Source: Tidjanibacter sp. (GTDB lineage: Bacteria; Bacteroidota; Bacteroidia; Bacteroidales; Rikenellaceae). From it: a stretch of DNA of 53,858 nt. The DNA lies in the NCBI GenBank assembly GCA_017503805.1, contig JAFVSJ010000028.1:1-53858 (forward strand). Reading direction: 5' to 3'. The notes beneath the pieces are model-generated. The model ran no database searches. It had not been told where the DNA came from and saw only the letters and a list, made by a program, of their open reading frames with translations. Below, piece by piece: positions 10,028 through 19,467 of this stretch. Position numbers and translations under genes: made by a program. Every line of letters begins with the position of its first letter. Position 1 is the stretch's first letter.

Positions 10028-10645
10028 ATGTCAGGACTTATTGGAAAAAAAATCGGAATGACTTCCGTTTTCAGTGCCGAGGGTAAAAATATACCATGCA
10101 CTGTTATCGAAGCTGGTCCCTGTGTAGTTACGCAAATCAAGAACGAGGAGAAAGATGGTTACTCCGCAGTTCAGATTGCCTATGGCGAGAAAAGTGAGAA
10201 GCACACCAGCAAAAGCTTGTTAGGCCACTTTGGCAAATCGGGTGTAACCCCCAAAGCCAAAATGGTAGAGTTCAAAGAGTTCACTGAGGTGACTCTGGGT
10301 CAGGTGCTCACCGTTGCCGACACCTTCGTAGAGGGTGACTGGGTAGACGTAGTGGGCGTGTCGAAAGGTAAAGGCTATCAGGGCGTAGTTAAACGCCACG
10401 GCTTTGCCGGTGTAGGCGGCCAGACCCACGGCCAGCACAACCGTCAGCGCAAGCCCGGTTCGCTCGGCGCATCGTCCTATCCCTCGCGCGTGTTCAAGGG
10501 CAAACGTCTGCCCGGTCAGACCGGCGGTGAGAGAGTTAAGGTACAGAACCTTAAAGTTCTCAAAGTTATTGCAGAGAACAACCTTCTCCTTGTGAAAGGT
10601 TCGATTCCCGGCGCAAAAGGTACTTATGTAATCATTGAAAAGTAG
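10028..10645 (+). CDS. rplC: 50S ribosomal protein uL3
   Basis: Early-assembly 23S rRNA-binding protein, 205 aa. The N-terminus [15 protein letters not shown] is typical. The extended loop near residues 130-160 has [16 protein letters not shown], which contains the Gln methylated in many bacteria, followed by [21 protein letters not shown]. It follows the structured 197-bp spacer and is followed by rplD after 10 bp. Confidence 0.98.
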   Translation: MSGLIGKKIGMTSVFSAEGKNIPCTVIEAGPCVVTQIKNEEKDGYSAVQIAYGEKSEKHTSKSLLGHFGKSGVTPKAKMVEFKEFTEVTLGQVLTVADTFVEGDWVDVVGVSKGKGYQGVVKRHGFAGVGGQTHGQHNRQRKPGSLGASSYPSRVFKGKRLPGQTGGERVKVQNLKVLKVIAENNLLLVKGSIPGAKGTYVIIEK

Positions 10646-10655
10646 TAGAGAGGAG

Positions 10656-11279
10656 ATGGAACTTACAATTTACAGCACCACAGGAACCCAGACCTCGAAG
10701 AAAGCAGTGCTTTCGCAGGAGGTATTCGGCATCGAGCCCAACACCCACGCTATCTACTTGGCAGTAAAGCAGTACTTGGCCGATCAGCGTCAGGGCACTC
10801 ACAAAGCCAAACAGCGTAATGAGGTAGCCGGTTCGACCCGCAAACTCAAACGTCAGAAAGGCACAGGCGGCGCCCGCGCAGGTAGCATCCTCTCGCCTCT
10901 CTTCCCCGGCGGCGGTCGCATCTTTGGTCCCGTACCCCGCGACTACAGCTTCAAGCTCAACAAGAAGCTCAAAGCTCTGGCCCGCCGTAGCGCACTCTCA
11001 ATCAAAGCCCAGAATGAGGCTATCACCGTTGTAGAGGATTTCGTTATGGAGACTCCCAAAACCAAATCGTTCGTAGCAATGGCCGAGGCTCTGAATCTGG
11101 CAGGAAAGAAGATTTTGCTCGTAGTAGCAGAGACCGACCACAACATCAGCCTCAGCGTTCGCAACCTCCCCAAAGTGAAGGTTATGCAGGCAGCCAACCT
11201 CAACACCTATGACGTGATGAACGCCGGTGTTATGTTGTTCACCGAGAGCGCACTGGCTCGAGTAAACGAGAATTTCTAA
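10656..11279 (+). CDS. rplD: 50S ribosomal protein uL4
   Basis: Exit-tunnel protein, 207 aa. The ATG at 10656 begins MELTIYSTTGTQT, the family N-terminus; an upstream ATG at 10635 lies inside rplC and is rejected. The tunnel loop RQKGTGGARAGSILSPLFPGG is intact. In other bacteria L4 represses its own operon by binding a leader, which makes the spacer before rplC interesting. Confidence 0.97.
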   Translation: MELTIYSTTGTQTSKKAVLSQEVFGIEPNTHAIYLAVKQYLADQRQGTHKAKQRNEVAGSTRKLKRQKGTGGARAGSILSPLFPGGGRIFGPVPRDYSFKLNKKLKALARRSALSIKAQNEAITVVEDFVMETPKTKSFVAMAEALNLAGKKILLVVAETDHNISLSVRNLPKVKVMQAANLNTYDVMNAGVMLFTESALARVNENF

Positions 11280-11301
11280 TCCTTAAAAACCGAAGAGAAT
11301 T

Positions 11302-11592
11302 ATGAACGTAATTATCAAACCCATCCTGACTGAGAAAATGGCCGGTCAGGGCGAGAAACTCGGTCAGTACGGATTTATTGTTGACCGCAGGGCTAACAAA
11401 CTGGAGATTCGCGCAGCCGTAGAGCAGATGTATAACGTAGTAGTAGAGAGCGTAAATACCATCAACACCAAAGGTAAGCTCAATGCTCGCTACACCAAAT
11501 CGGGCTACTTGGTAGGTCGCACCAATGCAGTTAAAAAAGCTATCGTAACCTTGAAAGAGGGCGATACCATTGATTTCTACAGTAATATCTAA
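11302..11592 (+). CDS. rplW: 50S ribosomal protein uL23
   Basis: Exit-port protein that docks trigger factor and SRP, 96 aa. It has the family start MNVIIKPILTEKMAGQGE and the segment VVESVNTINTKGK near residue 50. Standard position between rplD and rplB. Confidence 0.97.
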   Translation: MNVIIKPILTEKMAGQGEKLGQYGFIVDRRANKLEIRAAVEQMYNVVVESVNTINTKGKLNARYTKSGYLVGRTNAVKKAIVTLKEGDTIDFYSNI

Positions 11593-11600
11593 TTTGAGAG

Positions 11601-12425
11601 ATGGCAGTAAAAAAGTTTAATCCCGTAACTCCGGGAACAAGACATAAAGTCGCAGGTACCTTCACGGATATTACCTGCTCGGTGCCTGAGAAATCGTTGC
11701 TCGAGCCCAAAAAGAGCAGCGGTGGTCGTAACCACGTCGGTAAGATGACCGTACGTTACATCGGTGGTGGCCACAAACAGATGTACCGTGTAATTGACTT
11801 CAAACGTGCAAAAGATGGTATGGCTGCAAAGGTAGCAACCATCGAGTACGATCCTAACCGTTCGGCCCGCATCGCACTTATCGTCTACGCAGACGGTTCG
11901 AAGAGCTACATCTTGGCCCCCAATGGCCTGAAAGTAGGTCAGACCGTATTGAGCGGCGAGAGCGTTGCCCCCGAGGTAGGTAACACTTTGCTTCTTGCAA
12001 ACATTCCCCTTGGTACTATTGTACACGCAATCGAACTCTACCCCGGTCAGGGCGCAGTATTGGCCCGTAGTGCCGGTACCTACGCACAGCTTCTGGCTCG
12101 CGAGGGTAAATATGCTATTATTAAACTTCCTTCGGGCGAGACCCGTATGGTATTGTGCGCTTGCCGCGCAACCATTGGTGCAGTGTCGAACCCCGACCAC
12201 AGCCTTGAGCAGCACGGTAAAGCCGGTAGGAAGCGTTGGTTGGGTCGCAGGCCTCACAACCGTGGTGTGACTATGAACCCTGTTGATCACCCCATGGGTG
12301 GTGGTGAGGGTCGCTCCAGCGGTGGTCACCCCCGTTCGCGTAAAGGTCTGTTGGCTAAAGGTTACAAGACTCGTAATCCTAAGAAGACCACCAGCAAATT
12401 CATTATCTCCAAGAAAACAAAATAA
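11601..12425 (+). CDS. rplB: 50S ribosomal protein uL2
   Basis: Core 23S rRNA-binding protein near the peptidyl-transferase centre, 274 aa. The C-terminal segment [21 protein letters not shown] contains the conserved His of the family, and RRPHNRG precedes it. Length and ends are normal. It starts 9 bp after rplW. Confidence 0.99.
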   Translation: MAVKKFNPVTPGTRHKVAGTFTDITCSVPEKSLLEPKKSSGGRNHVGKMTVRYIGGGHKQMYRVIDFKRAKDGMAAKVATIEYDPNRSARIALIVYADGSKSYILAPNGLKVGQTVLSGESVAPEVGNTLLLANIPLGTIVHAIELYPGQGAVLARSAGTYAQLLAREGKYAIIKLPSGETRMVLCACRATIGAVSNPDHSLEQHGKAGRKRWLGRRPHNRGVTMNPVDHPMGGGEGRSSGGHPRSRKGLLAKGYKTRNPKKTTSKFIISKKTK

Positions 12426-12440
12426 AAAAATAGTAGCATA

Positions 12441-12710
12441 ATGAGTCGTTCACTTAAAAAAGGCCCGTTCATTGAGCCCAAACTCGAGCAGCGAGTTATC
12501 GCTCAGAACGAGAGCAATCAGAAGACCGTAATCAAGACTTGGTCGAGGGCAAGTATGATTTCGCCCGACTTCGTGGGTCAGACAATTGCTGTGCACAACG
12601 GTAACAAGTTCATCCCCGTTTATGTAACCGAAAATATGGTAGGCCACAAGCTCGGTGAGTTCGCAGCAACTCGTACCTTCCGCGGTCACGCCGGTAACAG
12701 AAAAAAATAA
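12441..12710 (+). CDS. rpsS: 30S ribosomal protein uS19
   Basis: Small-subunit head protein, 89 aa, beginning [19 protein letters not shown]. The C-terminal segment [19 protein letters not shown] is typical. It is followed 6 bp later by rplV. Confidence 0.98.
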   Translation: MSRSLKKGPFIEPKLEQRVIAQNESNQKTVIKTWSRASMISPDFVGQTIAVHNGNKFIPVYVTENMVGHKLGEFAATRTFRGHAGNRKK

Positions 12711-12716
12711 TAGGAT

Positions 12717-13133
12717 ATGGGAGCAAGAAAATATCAAATGGCCGAGAAACTCAAGGCCGCAAAGAAGCAGGTGGCTATCGCCTCGCTGCGTGATTGCCCT
12801 ACCTCGCCCCGCAAGATGCGTATCGTTGCCGACACCGTTCGCGGCGTAGAGGTGAATAAAGCACTGGGTCTGCTTCGCTACTCGAAGAAAGAGGCTTCGG
12901 TAAGGTTGGAGAAACTCCTCCGTTCGGCTATCGCCAACTGGGAGGCCAAGAACCCCAACGAGCGTCTGGAGGATACCAAACTCTGCGTAAAAGAGATTAA
13001 GGTAGATGGCGGTCGTATGCTCAAACGCATCCAGCCCGCACCCCAGGGTCGCGCACACCGCATTCGTAAACGTTCTAACCACGTTACGATTATTGTAGAC
13101 AAAATGGTAGTAGAAACTAAAGCAGCTGAGTAA
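12717..13133 (+). CDS. rplV: 50S ribosomal protein uL22
   Basis: Exit-tunnel protein, 138 aa. The tunnel beta-hairpin is recognisable in [22 protein letters not shown] near the C-terminus and is unchanged at the tip where macrolide-resistance insertions arise. The N-terminus [13 protein letters not shown] is in the Bacteroidota style. Standard place between rpsS and rpsC. Confidence 0.98.
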   Translation: MGARKYQMAEKLKAAKKQVAIASLRDCPTSPRKMRIVADTVRGVEVNKALGLLRYSKKEASVRLEKLLRSAIANWEAKNPNERLEDTKLCVKEIKVDGGRMLKRIQPAPQGRAHRIRKRSNHVTIIVDKMVVETKAAE

Positions 13134-13138
13134 ATAAG

Positions 13139-13882
13139 ATGGGACAGAAAGTTAATCCAATTGCAAACCGTCTCGGTATCACCCGCGGTTGGGACTCCAA
13201 CTGGTACGGCGGTAAAGATTTTTCAACCCGCTTGGTTGAGGATCAGAAAATTCGTACATATCTGAACGCCCGTCTTGCAAAGGCCAGCATCTCGAAGATT
13301 ATCATCGAGCGCACCTTGAAGCTCGTAACCGTAACCATCAGCACCGCACGCCCCGGTCTTATCATCGGTAAAGGCGGTCAGGAGGTTGACAAGCTCAAAG
13401 AGGAGTTGAAGAAACTCACCGGCAAGGAGATCCAGATCAACATCTTCGAGGTTAAACGTCCCGAGATCGACGCTGTAATCGTAGCCAACCAGTTGGCACG
13501 CCAGCTCGAGGGTCGCGTATCGTACCGTCGCGCCATCAAGACCACTATCGCATCGACAATGCGTATGGGTGCCGAGGGTATCAAGATCCAGATTAGCGGC
13601 CGTATCGGCGGCGCTGAGATGGCTCGCAGCGAGACCTACAAAGAGGGTCGTATTCCTCTGCACACCTTCCGTGCAGATGTTGACTACTGCTTGGCAGAGG
13701 CACTTACCAAAGTAGGTATCCTTGGCGTGAAAGTATGGATCTGCGTAGGCGAGGTATACGGCAAACGTGACCTCTTCGAGATTGCAGGTGCATCGTCGGT
13801 AGCCGGTCCTGCTCAGAACGATCAGCGCGGTGGCAAACCCCGCGGCGACCGCAAGCGCAGGAGAAACAATAACAACAAATAA
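13139..13882 (+). CDS. rpsC: 30S ribosomal protein uS3
   Basis: Small-subunit protein at the mRNA entry tunnel, 247 aa. It starts [14 protein letters not shown], and a KH domain with the GXXG loop in [14 protein letters not shown] lies near residue 70. A basic, Asn/Arg-rich tail ends the protein ([13 protein letters not shown]). It follows rplV by 5 bp. Confidence 0.99.
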   Translation: MGQKVNPIANRLGITRGWDSNWYGGKDFSTRLVEDQKIRTYLNARLAKASISKIIIERTLKLVTVTISTARPGLIIGKGGQEVDKLKEELKKLTGKEIQINIFEVKRPEIDAVIVANQLARQLEGRVSYRRAIKTTIASTMRMGAEGIKIQISGRIGGAEMARSETYKEGRIPLHTFRADVDYCLAEALTKVGILGVKVWICVGEVYGKRDLFEIAGASSVAGPAQNDQRGGKPRGDRKRRRNNNNK

Positions 13883-13908
13883 GGAACACTTCTAAATAAG
13901 ATAAGACA

Positions 13909-14328
13909 ATGTTACAACCAAAAAGGACAAAATTTAGAAGAATGCAGAAAGGACGCATGAAAGGCCTCGCTCAGCGTGGTAACCAGCTTGCGTTCGGTTC
14001 GTTCGGCCTCAAAGCACTCGACTCGACTTGGATTACCGGTCGTCAGATTGAGGCAGCCCGTCAGGCGATTGTGCGTTATATGAAACGTGAGGGTCAGATC
14101 TGGATCCGTATCTTCCCCGACAAGCCCATCACCAAGAAACCCGCAGAGGTACGTATGGGTAAAGGTAAAGGTAACCCCGAGGGCTATGTAGCACCTGTGA
14201 CTCCCGGCCGTATTATGTTTGAGATCGAGGGCGTACCCTTCGAGGTAGCCAAAGAGGCACTCCGCCTCGGCGCACAGAAGCTTCCTATCGAGACCAAACT
14301 CGTAGTACGCAGAGATTATACCGAGTAG
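13909..14328 (+). CDS. rplP: 50S ribosomal protein uL16
   Basis: Large-subunit protein near the A site, 139 aa. It starts [19 protein letters not shown] and has the central segments [23 protein letters not shown] and [16 protein letters not shown], the latter containing the Arg that is hydroxylated in some bacteria. Confidence 0.98.
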   Translation: MLQPKRTKFRRMQKGRMKGLAQRGNQLAFGSFGLKALDSTWITGRQIEAARQAIVRYMKREGQIWIRIFPDKPITKKPAEVRMGKGKGNPEGYVAPVTPGRIMFEIEGVPFEVAKEALRLGAQKLPIETKLVVRRDYTE

Positions 14329-14357
14329 TAAACCTGATAAAGTAAGACAAGAAAGTT

Positions 14358-14552
14358 ATGAAAACAGCAGAATTGAAAGAGATGGCGGTAGCCGATTTGG
14401 TAGAGCGCCTCGAGGCTGAGCAGGCAAAACTTGCCACTTTGAAGGTGAACCACGCAGTATCTCCCGTAGAGGATACTACCGTTATTAAGAAAGCTCGCAG
14501 AGACATCGCTCGTATGAAGACTGTACTGCACCAGAAAAACACTAAATGTTAA
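14358..14552 (+). CDS. rpmC: 50S ribosomal protein uL29
   Basis: Small two-helix protein at the tunnel exit, 64 aa. The N-terminus MKTAELKEMAVADLVERLEA and the C-terminal VIKKARRDIARMKTVL match the family. Usual position before rpsQ. Confidence 0.95.
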   Translation: MKTAELKEMAVADLVERLEAEQAKLATLKVNHAVSPVEDTTVIKKARRDIARMKTVLHQKNTKC

Positions 14553-14561
14553 TTAGACGCT

Positions 14562-14816
14562 ATGGAAAGAAATCTTAGAAAAGAGAGAATCGGTGTGGTA
14601 GTCAGCAATAAGATGGAGAAATCTATCGTCGTTGCAGTTCACCGTAAGGTAAAACACCCTATCTATGGTAAGTTCGTAAACAAAACCACCCGCTTCGTGG
14701 CTGAGGACGAGCAGAACCAGTGCAACGAGGGCGACACTGTTAAGATTATGGAGACGCGACCTCTGAGCAAGACTAAGCGTTGGAGATTAGTAGAAATTAT
14801 CGAAAGAGCTAAATAG
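14562..14816 (+). CDS. rpsQ: 30S ribosomal protein uS17
   Basis: Primary 16S rRNA-binding OB-fold protein, 84 aa. [21 protein letters not shown] and the [15 protein letters not shown]-terminus are typical. The next gene starts 2 bp after its stop. Confidence 0.98.
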   Translation: MERNLRKERIGVVVSNKMEKSIVVAVHRKVKHPIYGKFVNKTTRFVAEDEQNQCNEGDTVKIMETRPLSKTKRWRLVEIIERAK

Positions 14817-14818
14817 TT

Positions 14819-15184
14819 ATGATACAACAGGAAAGCAGATTGGTAGTAGCCGACAACAGTGGTGCAAAAGAGGTTCTTTGCATTCGCGTTCTGGGCGGTA
14901 CCAAGAAGAAGTATGCCTCTATTGGCGACAAAATCGTTGTGACCGTAAAGAGCGCTACCCCCTCTGGCGAGATCAAGAAGGGTACCGTATCGAAGGCGGT
15001 TGTAGTTAGAACAAAGAAGGAGATTCGTCGTGCTAACGGTTCGTACATTCGTTTCGATGACAACGCCGTAGTGCTTCTGAACGCTCAGGGTGAGATGCGC
15101 GGTACTCGTATCTTTGGCCCCGTTGCTCGTGAGCTTCGTGACCAGTATATGAAAATCATCTCGCTTGCACCCGAAGTATTGTAA
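14819..15184 (+). CDS. rplN: 50S ribosomal protein uL14
   Basis: Large-subunit protein at the intersubunit bridge, 121 aa. It starts [19 protein letters not shown] and ends with the [18 protein letters not shown] helix. Length and order (rpsQ-rplN-rplX) are normal. Confidence 0.99.
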   Translation: MIQQESRLVVADNSGAKEVLCIRVLGGTKKKYASIGDKIVVTVKSATPSGEIKKGTVSKAVVVRTKKEIRRANGSYIRFDDNAVVLLNAQGEMRGTRIFGPVARELRDQYMKIISLAPEVL

Positions 15185-15205
15185 TCTTAAATACCGATAA
15201 GCAGT

Positions 15206-15529
15206 ATGAAATTACATATCAAAAAAGGTGACACTGTTTATGTTATCGCAGGCGGTAGCAAAAGCAAAGAGAAAACCGGTCGTGTACTTGAGGTAGACCC
15301 CAAATCGCAGCGCGCAATCGTTGAGGGTTTCAACGTGATCAAGAAACACACCAAACCCAGCGCCAAAAACACCCAGGGCGGAATCGTTGAGCAGGAGGCT
15401 CCTATTCACATTTCCAACCTTATGCTGGCCGATCCCAAAACCGGCAAACCTACCCGCGTAGGTCGCAAAGAGGGTGAGAATGGCAAACTTGTACGTTACG
15501 CTAAAAAATCAGGAGAGGAGATTAAATAA
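15206..15529 (+). CDS. rplX: 50S ribosomal protein uL24
   Basis: Assembly initiator, 107 aa, with the KOW motif in [20 protein letters not shown] at the N-terminus. The stop overlaps the rplE ATG by one base (TAATG arrangement), so translation of rplE is probably coupled. Confidence 0.97.
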   Translation: MKLHIKKGDTVYVIAGGSKSKEKTGRVLEVDPKSQRAIVEGFNVIKKHTKPSAKNTQGGIVEQEAPIHISNLMLADPKTGKPTRVGRKEGENGKLVRYAKKSGEEIK

Positions 15530-16086
15530 TGGCTTACATTCCTACACTTAAGACAACTTATAAGGAGCAGATTGTACCCGCCCTTATGAAAGAATTTGGC
15601 TACAAGAGCATTATGCAGGTACCCAAATTGGAGAAGATCGTCCTCAACGAAGGCGTTGGCGAGGCTGTAGCTGACAAGAAACTCATCGAGATCGCTCAGG
15701 AGGAGCTCTCGATCATCGCTGGTCAGAAAGCAGTTCAGACCCGCTCGCGCAAGGATATCTCGAACTTCAAACTCCGTAAAGGTATGCCCGTGGGCGTACG
15801 CGTTACCCTCCGTGGCGACCGTATGTATGAGTTCCTCGAGCGTCTTATCGCCGTTGCACTCCCCCGTATCCGCGACTTCAAAGGTATCAACGAGAAGTTC
15901 GATGGTCAGGGCAACTACACCCTCGGTATCAAAGAGCAGATCATCTTCCCCGAGATCGACATCGACAAGATTACCAAGATCCTCGGTATGGAGATTTGCT
16001 TCGTAACCACCGCACCCACCGATGAGGAGGCATACGCACTCCTCCGTGAGTTTGGTCTTCCTTTTAAGAACGCTAAAAAAGCATAA
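15529..16086 (+). CDS. rplE: 50S ribosomal protein uL5
   Basis: 5S rRNA-binding protein of the central protuberance, 185 aa. Diagnostic segments are [31 protein letters not shown] and [10 protein letters not shown]. It overlaps the rplX stop by one base and is followed 3 bp later by rpsN. Confidence 0.99.
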   Translation: MAYIPTLKTTYKEQIVPALMKEFGYKSIMQVPKLEKIVLNEGVGEAVADKKLIEIAQEELSIIAGQKAVQTRSRKDISNFKLRKGMPVGVRVTLRGDRMYEFLERLIAVALPRIRDFKGINEKFDGQGNYTLGIKEQIIFPEIDIDKITKILGMEICFVTTAPTDEEAYALLREFGLPFKNAKKA

Positions 16087-16089
16087 GTT

Positions 16090-16386
16090 ATGGCAAAAGA
16101 ATCAATGAAAGCTCGCGAGGTTAAACGTGCAAAACTCGCAAAACGCTATGCTGCAAAGCGTGAGGCTATCGCCGCTGCTGTTAAAGCAGGTGAGATGAAC
16201 GAGATGGAGGCTTGGCAGGCTCTGGCTAAATTGCCCCGCAACTCCAACCCCATCCGTCAGCACAACCGCTGCCAGATCACCGGCCGTCCCAAAGGCTACA
16301 TCCGCCAGTTTGGTCTGAGCCGTATCCAGTTCCGTGAGATGGCTTCGCACGGCCTCATCCCCGGCGTGAAGAAAGCATCGTGGTAG
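16090..16386 (+). CDS. rpsN: 30S ribosomal protein uS14 (zinc-independent type)
   Basis: Small-subunit head protein, 98 aa. The RNA-binding C-terminus [20 protein letters not shown] carries a single Cys, so it is the longer form without the CXXC zinc ribbon. Last gene before a strong terminator, which separates it from rpsH, its normal neighbour in the spc operon. Confidence 0.98.
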   Translation: MAKESMKAREVKRAKLAKRYAAKREAIAAAVKAGEMNEMEAWQALAKLPRNSNPIRQHNRCQITGRPKGYIRQFGLSRIQFREMASHGLIPGVKKASW

Positions 16387-16427
16387 TATCTGCCCCTCAA
16401 GGGAGGGTATGACCAATATCCTAAAGT

Positions 16428-16466
16428 GAGAGAACCTCGGGTAATCACCTGAGGTTCTCTCTTTTT
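16428..16466 (+). terminator. Strong intrinsic terminator after rpsN
   Basis: GAGAGAACCTC (16428-16438) pairs with GAGGTTCTCTC (16451-16461). The stem continues inward through a G-U pair and GGT/ACC to a 4-nt loop, giving about 15 bp, and TTTTT follows at 16462-16466. Confidence 0.92.
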
Positions 16467-16700
16467 CTATCGGGCACCCCCGCACTTATCACCTTCCCGA
16501 ACTCCGTCGGCAGCACCTTGCCTCCGCTCCCATTTTCTTGCAAACAGATATAGACGCACTCTATTACGGTCGCACTTTCCACTCCAACACTGCAACGACT
16601 CCCTATCGCTCGACTTGCAGCCGTAGGTTGGGGCGGTTGCGACTCGTTTGGGGGCAAAAAGAGGAAAAATCACGCAAATGATTGAATTTCTGTGAGAATA

Positions 16701-16734
16701 TTTGCAATTTATCGATAAAAAGTTTCTATCTTTG
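16701..16734 (+). promoter_or_regulatory. Promoter of the rpsH operon
   Basis: TATCTTTG at 16727-16734 with TTTG at 16701-16704; the 22-bp spacer is slightly longer than usual. The leader to rpsH is about 115 nt. Confidence 0.7.
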
Positions 16735-16856
16735 GCGGCTAATTGAGCACAAAATAGAAAAACCGACCAAAACAGCCGACTGTCCACCCCGGATGGCCGG
16801 CCGTTGAAGTGGGAAAATAATTAACTTACATTTTTAACTTTTAATCCATTACAACT

Positions 16857-17255
16857 ATGACAGATCCTATTGCGGATTTCCTCACGAGGATTAGAAACGC
16901 GGCGAAAGCCAACCACAAAACGGTTGAAGCTCCCGGTTCAAAAATGAAGGAGGAGATGACCAAGATCCTCTACGATCAGGGTTACATTCTCGCCTACAAG
17001 TTTGAGAAAAACGAGAAAGGCTTTTCGACTATCAAGATCGCGTTGAAGTACCACCCCGAAACCAAGGCTTGCGCCATCAAAGGTCTTGAGCGCGTTTCGC
17101 GCCCCGGTCTTCGTCGCTACTCTTCGGCAGCCGATATGCCTAAGGTTCAGAACGGCCTCGGTATCGCTATCGTATCGACCCCCAAAGGCATTATGACCGA
17201 CAAAAAAGCTCGTCAGGAGAACGTAGGTGGCGAGGTACTCTGCTACATCTACTAG
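16857..17255 (+). CDS. rpsH: 30S ribosomal protein uS8
   Basis: Primary 16S rRNA-binding protein, 132 aa. It starts MTDPIADFLTRIRNAAKANH and ends in the conserved STPKGIMTDKKARQENVGGEVLCYIY. First gene of a separate transcription unit here, preceded by its own promoter. Regulation by S8 cannot be judged from this sequence. Confidence 0.99.
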   Translation: MTDPIADFLTRIRNAAKANHKTVEAPGSKMKEEMTKILYDQGYILAYKFEKNEKGFSTIKIALKYHPETKACAIKGLERVSRPGLRRYSSAADMPKVQNGLGIAIVSTPKGIMTDKKARQENVGGEVLCYIY

Positions 17256-17285
17256 TTTTAATCACTTAATCAAAACAAACAAAAA

Positions 17286-17843
17286 ATGTCAAGAATTGGT
17301 AAATTACCTGTAAACTTGCCTGCAGGCGTAACCGTAGAGGTTGCAGCCAACAATGTGGTAAGCGTGAAAGGACCTCTCGGTGCTTTGAGCCAGAAAGTTG
17401 ACTCTGACATTACTGTAACCGTTGAGGGTAACGTATTGACAGTAACTCGTCCTACGAATCAGCCACGCCACCGCTCGATGCACGGCTTGTACCGCGCACT
17501 TATCAACAATATGGTAGTGGGCGTTTCGAAAGGCTACGAGATTCAGCAAGAGCTCGTAGGTGTTGGTTTCAAAGCAGAGGTTGAAGGTCAGCTCCTGAAA
17601 CTCTCTCTCGGTTTCTCGCACGATATTTTCCTGATGTTGCCCGCCGAGGTTAAGGCAGAGGTAAAACAGGAGAAGAAAGGCAACCCTATTCTCACTCTCA
17701 AGAGCATCGACAAACAGCTTGTAGGTCAAGTTGCTGCAAAGATTCGCTCGTTCCGCAAACCCGAGCCCTACAAAGGTAAAGGTATTAAATTTATTGGTGA
17801 AACCCTGCGTCGTAAGGCTGGTAAGTCTGCTAACGCTAAATAG
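17286..17843 (+). CDS. rplF: 50S ribosomal protein uL6
   Basis: Large-subunit protein near the GTPase centre, 185 aa, made of two similar folds. It starts MSRIGKLPVNLPAGV and ends with the EPYKGKGIKFIGETLRRKAGK motif. Normal length and order. Confidence 0.99.
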   Translation: MSRIGKLPVNLPAGVTVEVAANNVVSVKGPLGALSQKVDSDITVTVEGNVLTVTRPTNQPRHRSMHGLYRALINNMVVGVSKGYEIQQELVGVGFKAEVEGQLLKLSLGFSHDIFLMLPAEVKAEVKQEKKGNPILTLKSIDKQLVGQVAAKIRSFRKPEPYKGKGIKFIGETLRRKAGKSANAK

Positions 17844-17858
17844 TAAAATCGCGTAAAT

Positions 17859-18221
17859 ATGGCATTGAATAAGATCGAAAGAAGAGAGAGGATTAAAATG
17901 CGTATCCGCAAAGTTGTTGAGGGTACCGCAGCAAGACCTCGTATGACTGTATTCCGCAGCAATAAGCAGATCTACGTACAGTTGATTGACGACCAGCAGG
18001 GCGTGACTCTGGCAGCTGCTTCGTCGTTGGACAAAGAGATTGCCGAGCAGGCACAGAAAGTAAATGGTATCGAGCAGGCCAAATTGGTTGGTAAGCTGAT
18101 CGCTGAGCGTGCCCTTGCAAAGGGTATCGAGGCAGTATCCTACGACCGTAACGGCTACCTCTACCACGGAAGAGTAAAAATGTTGGCAGACGCCGCACGT
18201 GAGGGCGGTCTTAAATTCTAA
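17859..18221 (+). CDS. rplR: 50S ribosomal protein uL18
   Basis: 5S rRNA-binding protein, 120 aa. Family features are [20 protein letters not shown] in the N-terminal half and the C-terminal [23 protein letters not shown]. It starts 15 bp after rplF and ends 9 bp before rpsE. Confidence 0.98.
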   Translation: MALNKIERRERIKMRIRKVVEGTAARPRMTVFRSNKQIYVQLIDDQQGVTLAAASSLDKEIAEQAQKVNGIEQAKLVGKLIAERALAKGIEAVSYDRNGYLYHGRVKMLADAAREGGLKF

Positions 18222-18230
18222 GAAGCAACT

Positions 18231-18746
18231 ATGGCAAATAGCAATATCAAAGTAAGGACAAGCGAAATCGAGCTCAAAGATAGGCTCGTAGCTATCAAAA
18301 GGGTGTCGAAGACTACCAAAGGTGGTCGCACTATGAGCTTCTCGGCCATCGTAGTTGTTGGTAACGAAGCCGGTGTTGTTGGCTATGGCCTCGGCAAAGC
18401 AAGCGAGGTACAGTCGGCAATCGCAAAAGGTGTAGAGGATGCCAAGAAAAATCTGGTGAAAGTTCCCGTGATCAACGGCACCATTCCCCACTCGCAGGAG
18501 TTCCGCTATGGCGGTTCGCAGGTGCTGATGCGCCCCGCAGCCCCCGGTACCGGTGTTAAGGCAGGTGGTGCGATGCGTGTAGTATTCGAGAGCGTTGGTA
18601 TCCACAACGTATTGGCAAAGAGCAAAGGCTCGTCGAACCCCCACAACTTGGTGAAAGCCACCGTAGGCGCACTGATGGAGCTTCGCGATGCAGCCTCTGT
18701 AGCTCAGCTGCGCGGCATCTCTATGAATCAAGTATTTAACGGCTAA
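18231..18746 (+). CDS. rpsE: 30S ribosomal protein uS5
   Basis: Small-subunit protein at the mRNA entry site, 171 aa. The dsRBD-like N-terminal part has [24 protein letters not shown], and the C-terminal part has [18 protein letters not shown]. Length is standard and spectinomycin-site residues show no obvious change. Confidence 0.98.
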   Translation: MANSNIKVRTSEIELKDRLVAIKRVSKTTKGGRTMSFSAIVVVGNEAGVVGYGLGKASEVQSAIAKGVEDAKKNLVKVPVINGTIPHSQEFRYGGSQVLMRPAAPGTGVKAGGAMRVVFESVGIHNVLAKSKGSSNPHNLVKATVGALMELRDAASVAQLRGISMNQVFNG

Positions 18747-18765
18747 TCGAAGAAAGGAAGAAACT

Positions 18766-18948
18766 ATGGCAAGATTGAAAATCACTCAGGTAAAGAGCCG
18801 CATTGGTCAGACCAAAAACCAGTGCAGCAACCTCGACGCTCTGGGTCTGCACAAAGTAAACCAGACTGTAGAGCACGAGGATTCGGCCATCATCCTCGGT
18901 ATGATTAACAAGGTTAAACATCTGGTAAAGGTTGAGACCGTTAAATAA
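18766..18948 (+). CDS. rpmD: 50S ribosomal protein uL30
   Basis: Small large-subunit protein, 60 aa, starting MARLKITQVKSRIGQTKNQ. Standard position between rpsE and rplO. Confidence 0.96.
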   Translation: MARLKITQVKSRIGQTKNQCSNLDALGLHKVNQTVEHEDSAIILGMINKVKHLVKVETVK

Positions 18949-18992
18949 TTTTCAGTTCACAGGAAGTATAAAAAAGTAAAAAACGAATAACG

Positions 18993-19439
18993 ATGAATTT
19001 AAGCAATCTTAAACCCGCAGCTGGTTCGACTCACCACGAGAAGAGGATTGGTCGCGGTCAGGGTTCGGGTCACGGTGGTACCTCCACACGTGGTCACAAA
19101 GGTGCACAGTCGCGTTCGGGTTACAGCCACAAGCTCGGCTTCGAGGGCGGTCAGATGCCCTTGCAGCGTCGTATGCCCAAGTTTGGTTTCACCAACATCA
19201 AACGCGTTGAGTACAAACCCATTAACCTCGATACCCTCGAGGCTCTTGCAGCCAACAAAAACATCACCGATATCAACATCGAGACTCTCATCGAGGCTGG
19301 TTTTATCTCGAAGAACAACAGGGTTAAGATCCTCGGTAAAGGTGAGTTGACCAAAGCTCTCAACGTAACTGCTCACGCGTTCAGCCAGAGCGCACAGGCA
19401 GCTATCGAGGCTAAAGGCGGCAAAATCGAGAAACTCTAA
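18993..19439 (+). CDS. rplO: 50S ribosomal protein uL15
   Basis: Late-assembly large-subunit protein, 148 aa. The Gly/Arg-rich N-terminal extension (KRIGRGQGSGHGGTSTRGHKG) and the RMPKFGFTN segment are diagnostic. Followed by secY 28 bp later. Confidence 0.98.
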   Translation: MNLSNLKPAAGSTHHEKRIGRGQGSGHGGTSTRGHKGAQSRSGYSHKLGFEGGQMPLQRRMPKFGFTNIKRVEYKPINLDTLEALAANKNITDINIETLIEAGFISKNNRVKILGKGELTKALNVTAHAFSQSAQAAIEAKGGKIEKL

Positions 19440-19467
19440 TTTTCAACCCGTAACACAAAGTTAAGCG

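Larger units (their letters stand above)
16387..16856. other. 470-bp break in the spc operon between rpsN and rpsH
   Basis: This stretch holds an intrinsic terminator near its left end and a promoter near its right end. Between them (about 16470-16690) I see no convincing gene; open frames on the minus strand lack codon bias or recognisable motifs. Confidence 0.7.

Noticed and set aside
10635-10655. Earlier start for rplD
   Set aside because: It overlaps the end of rplC and adds residues not found in uL4; the ATG at 10656 fits the family.
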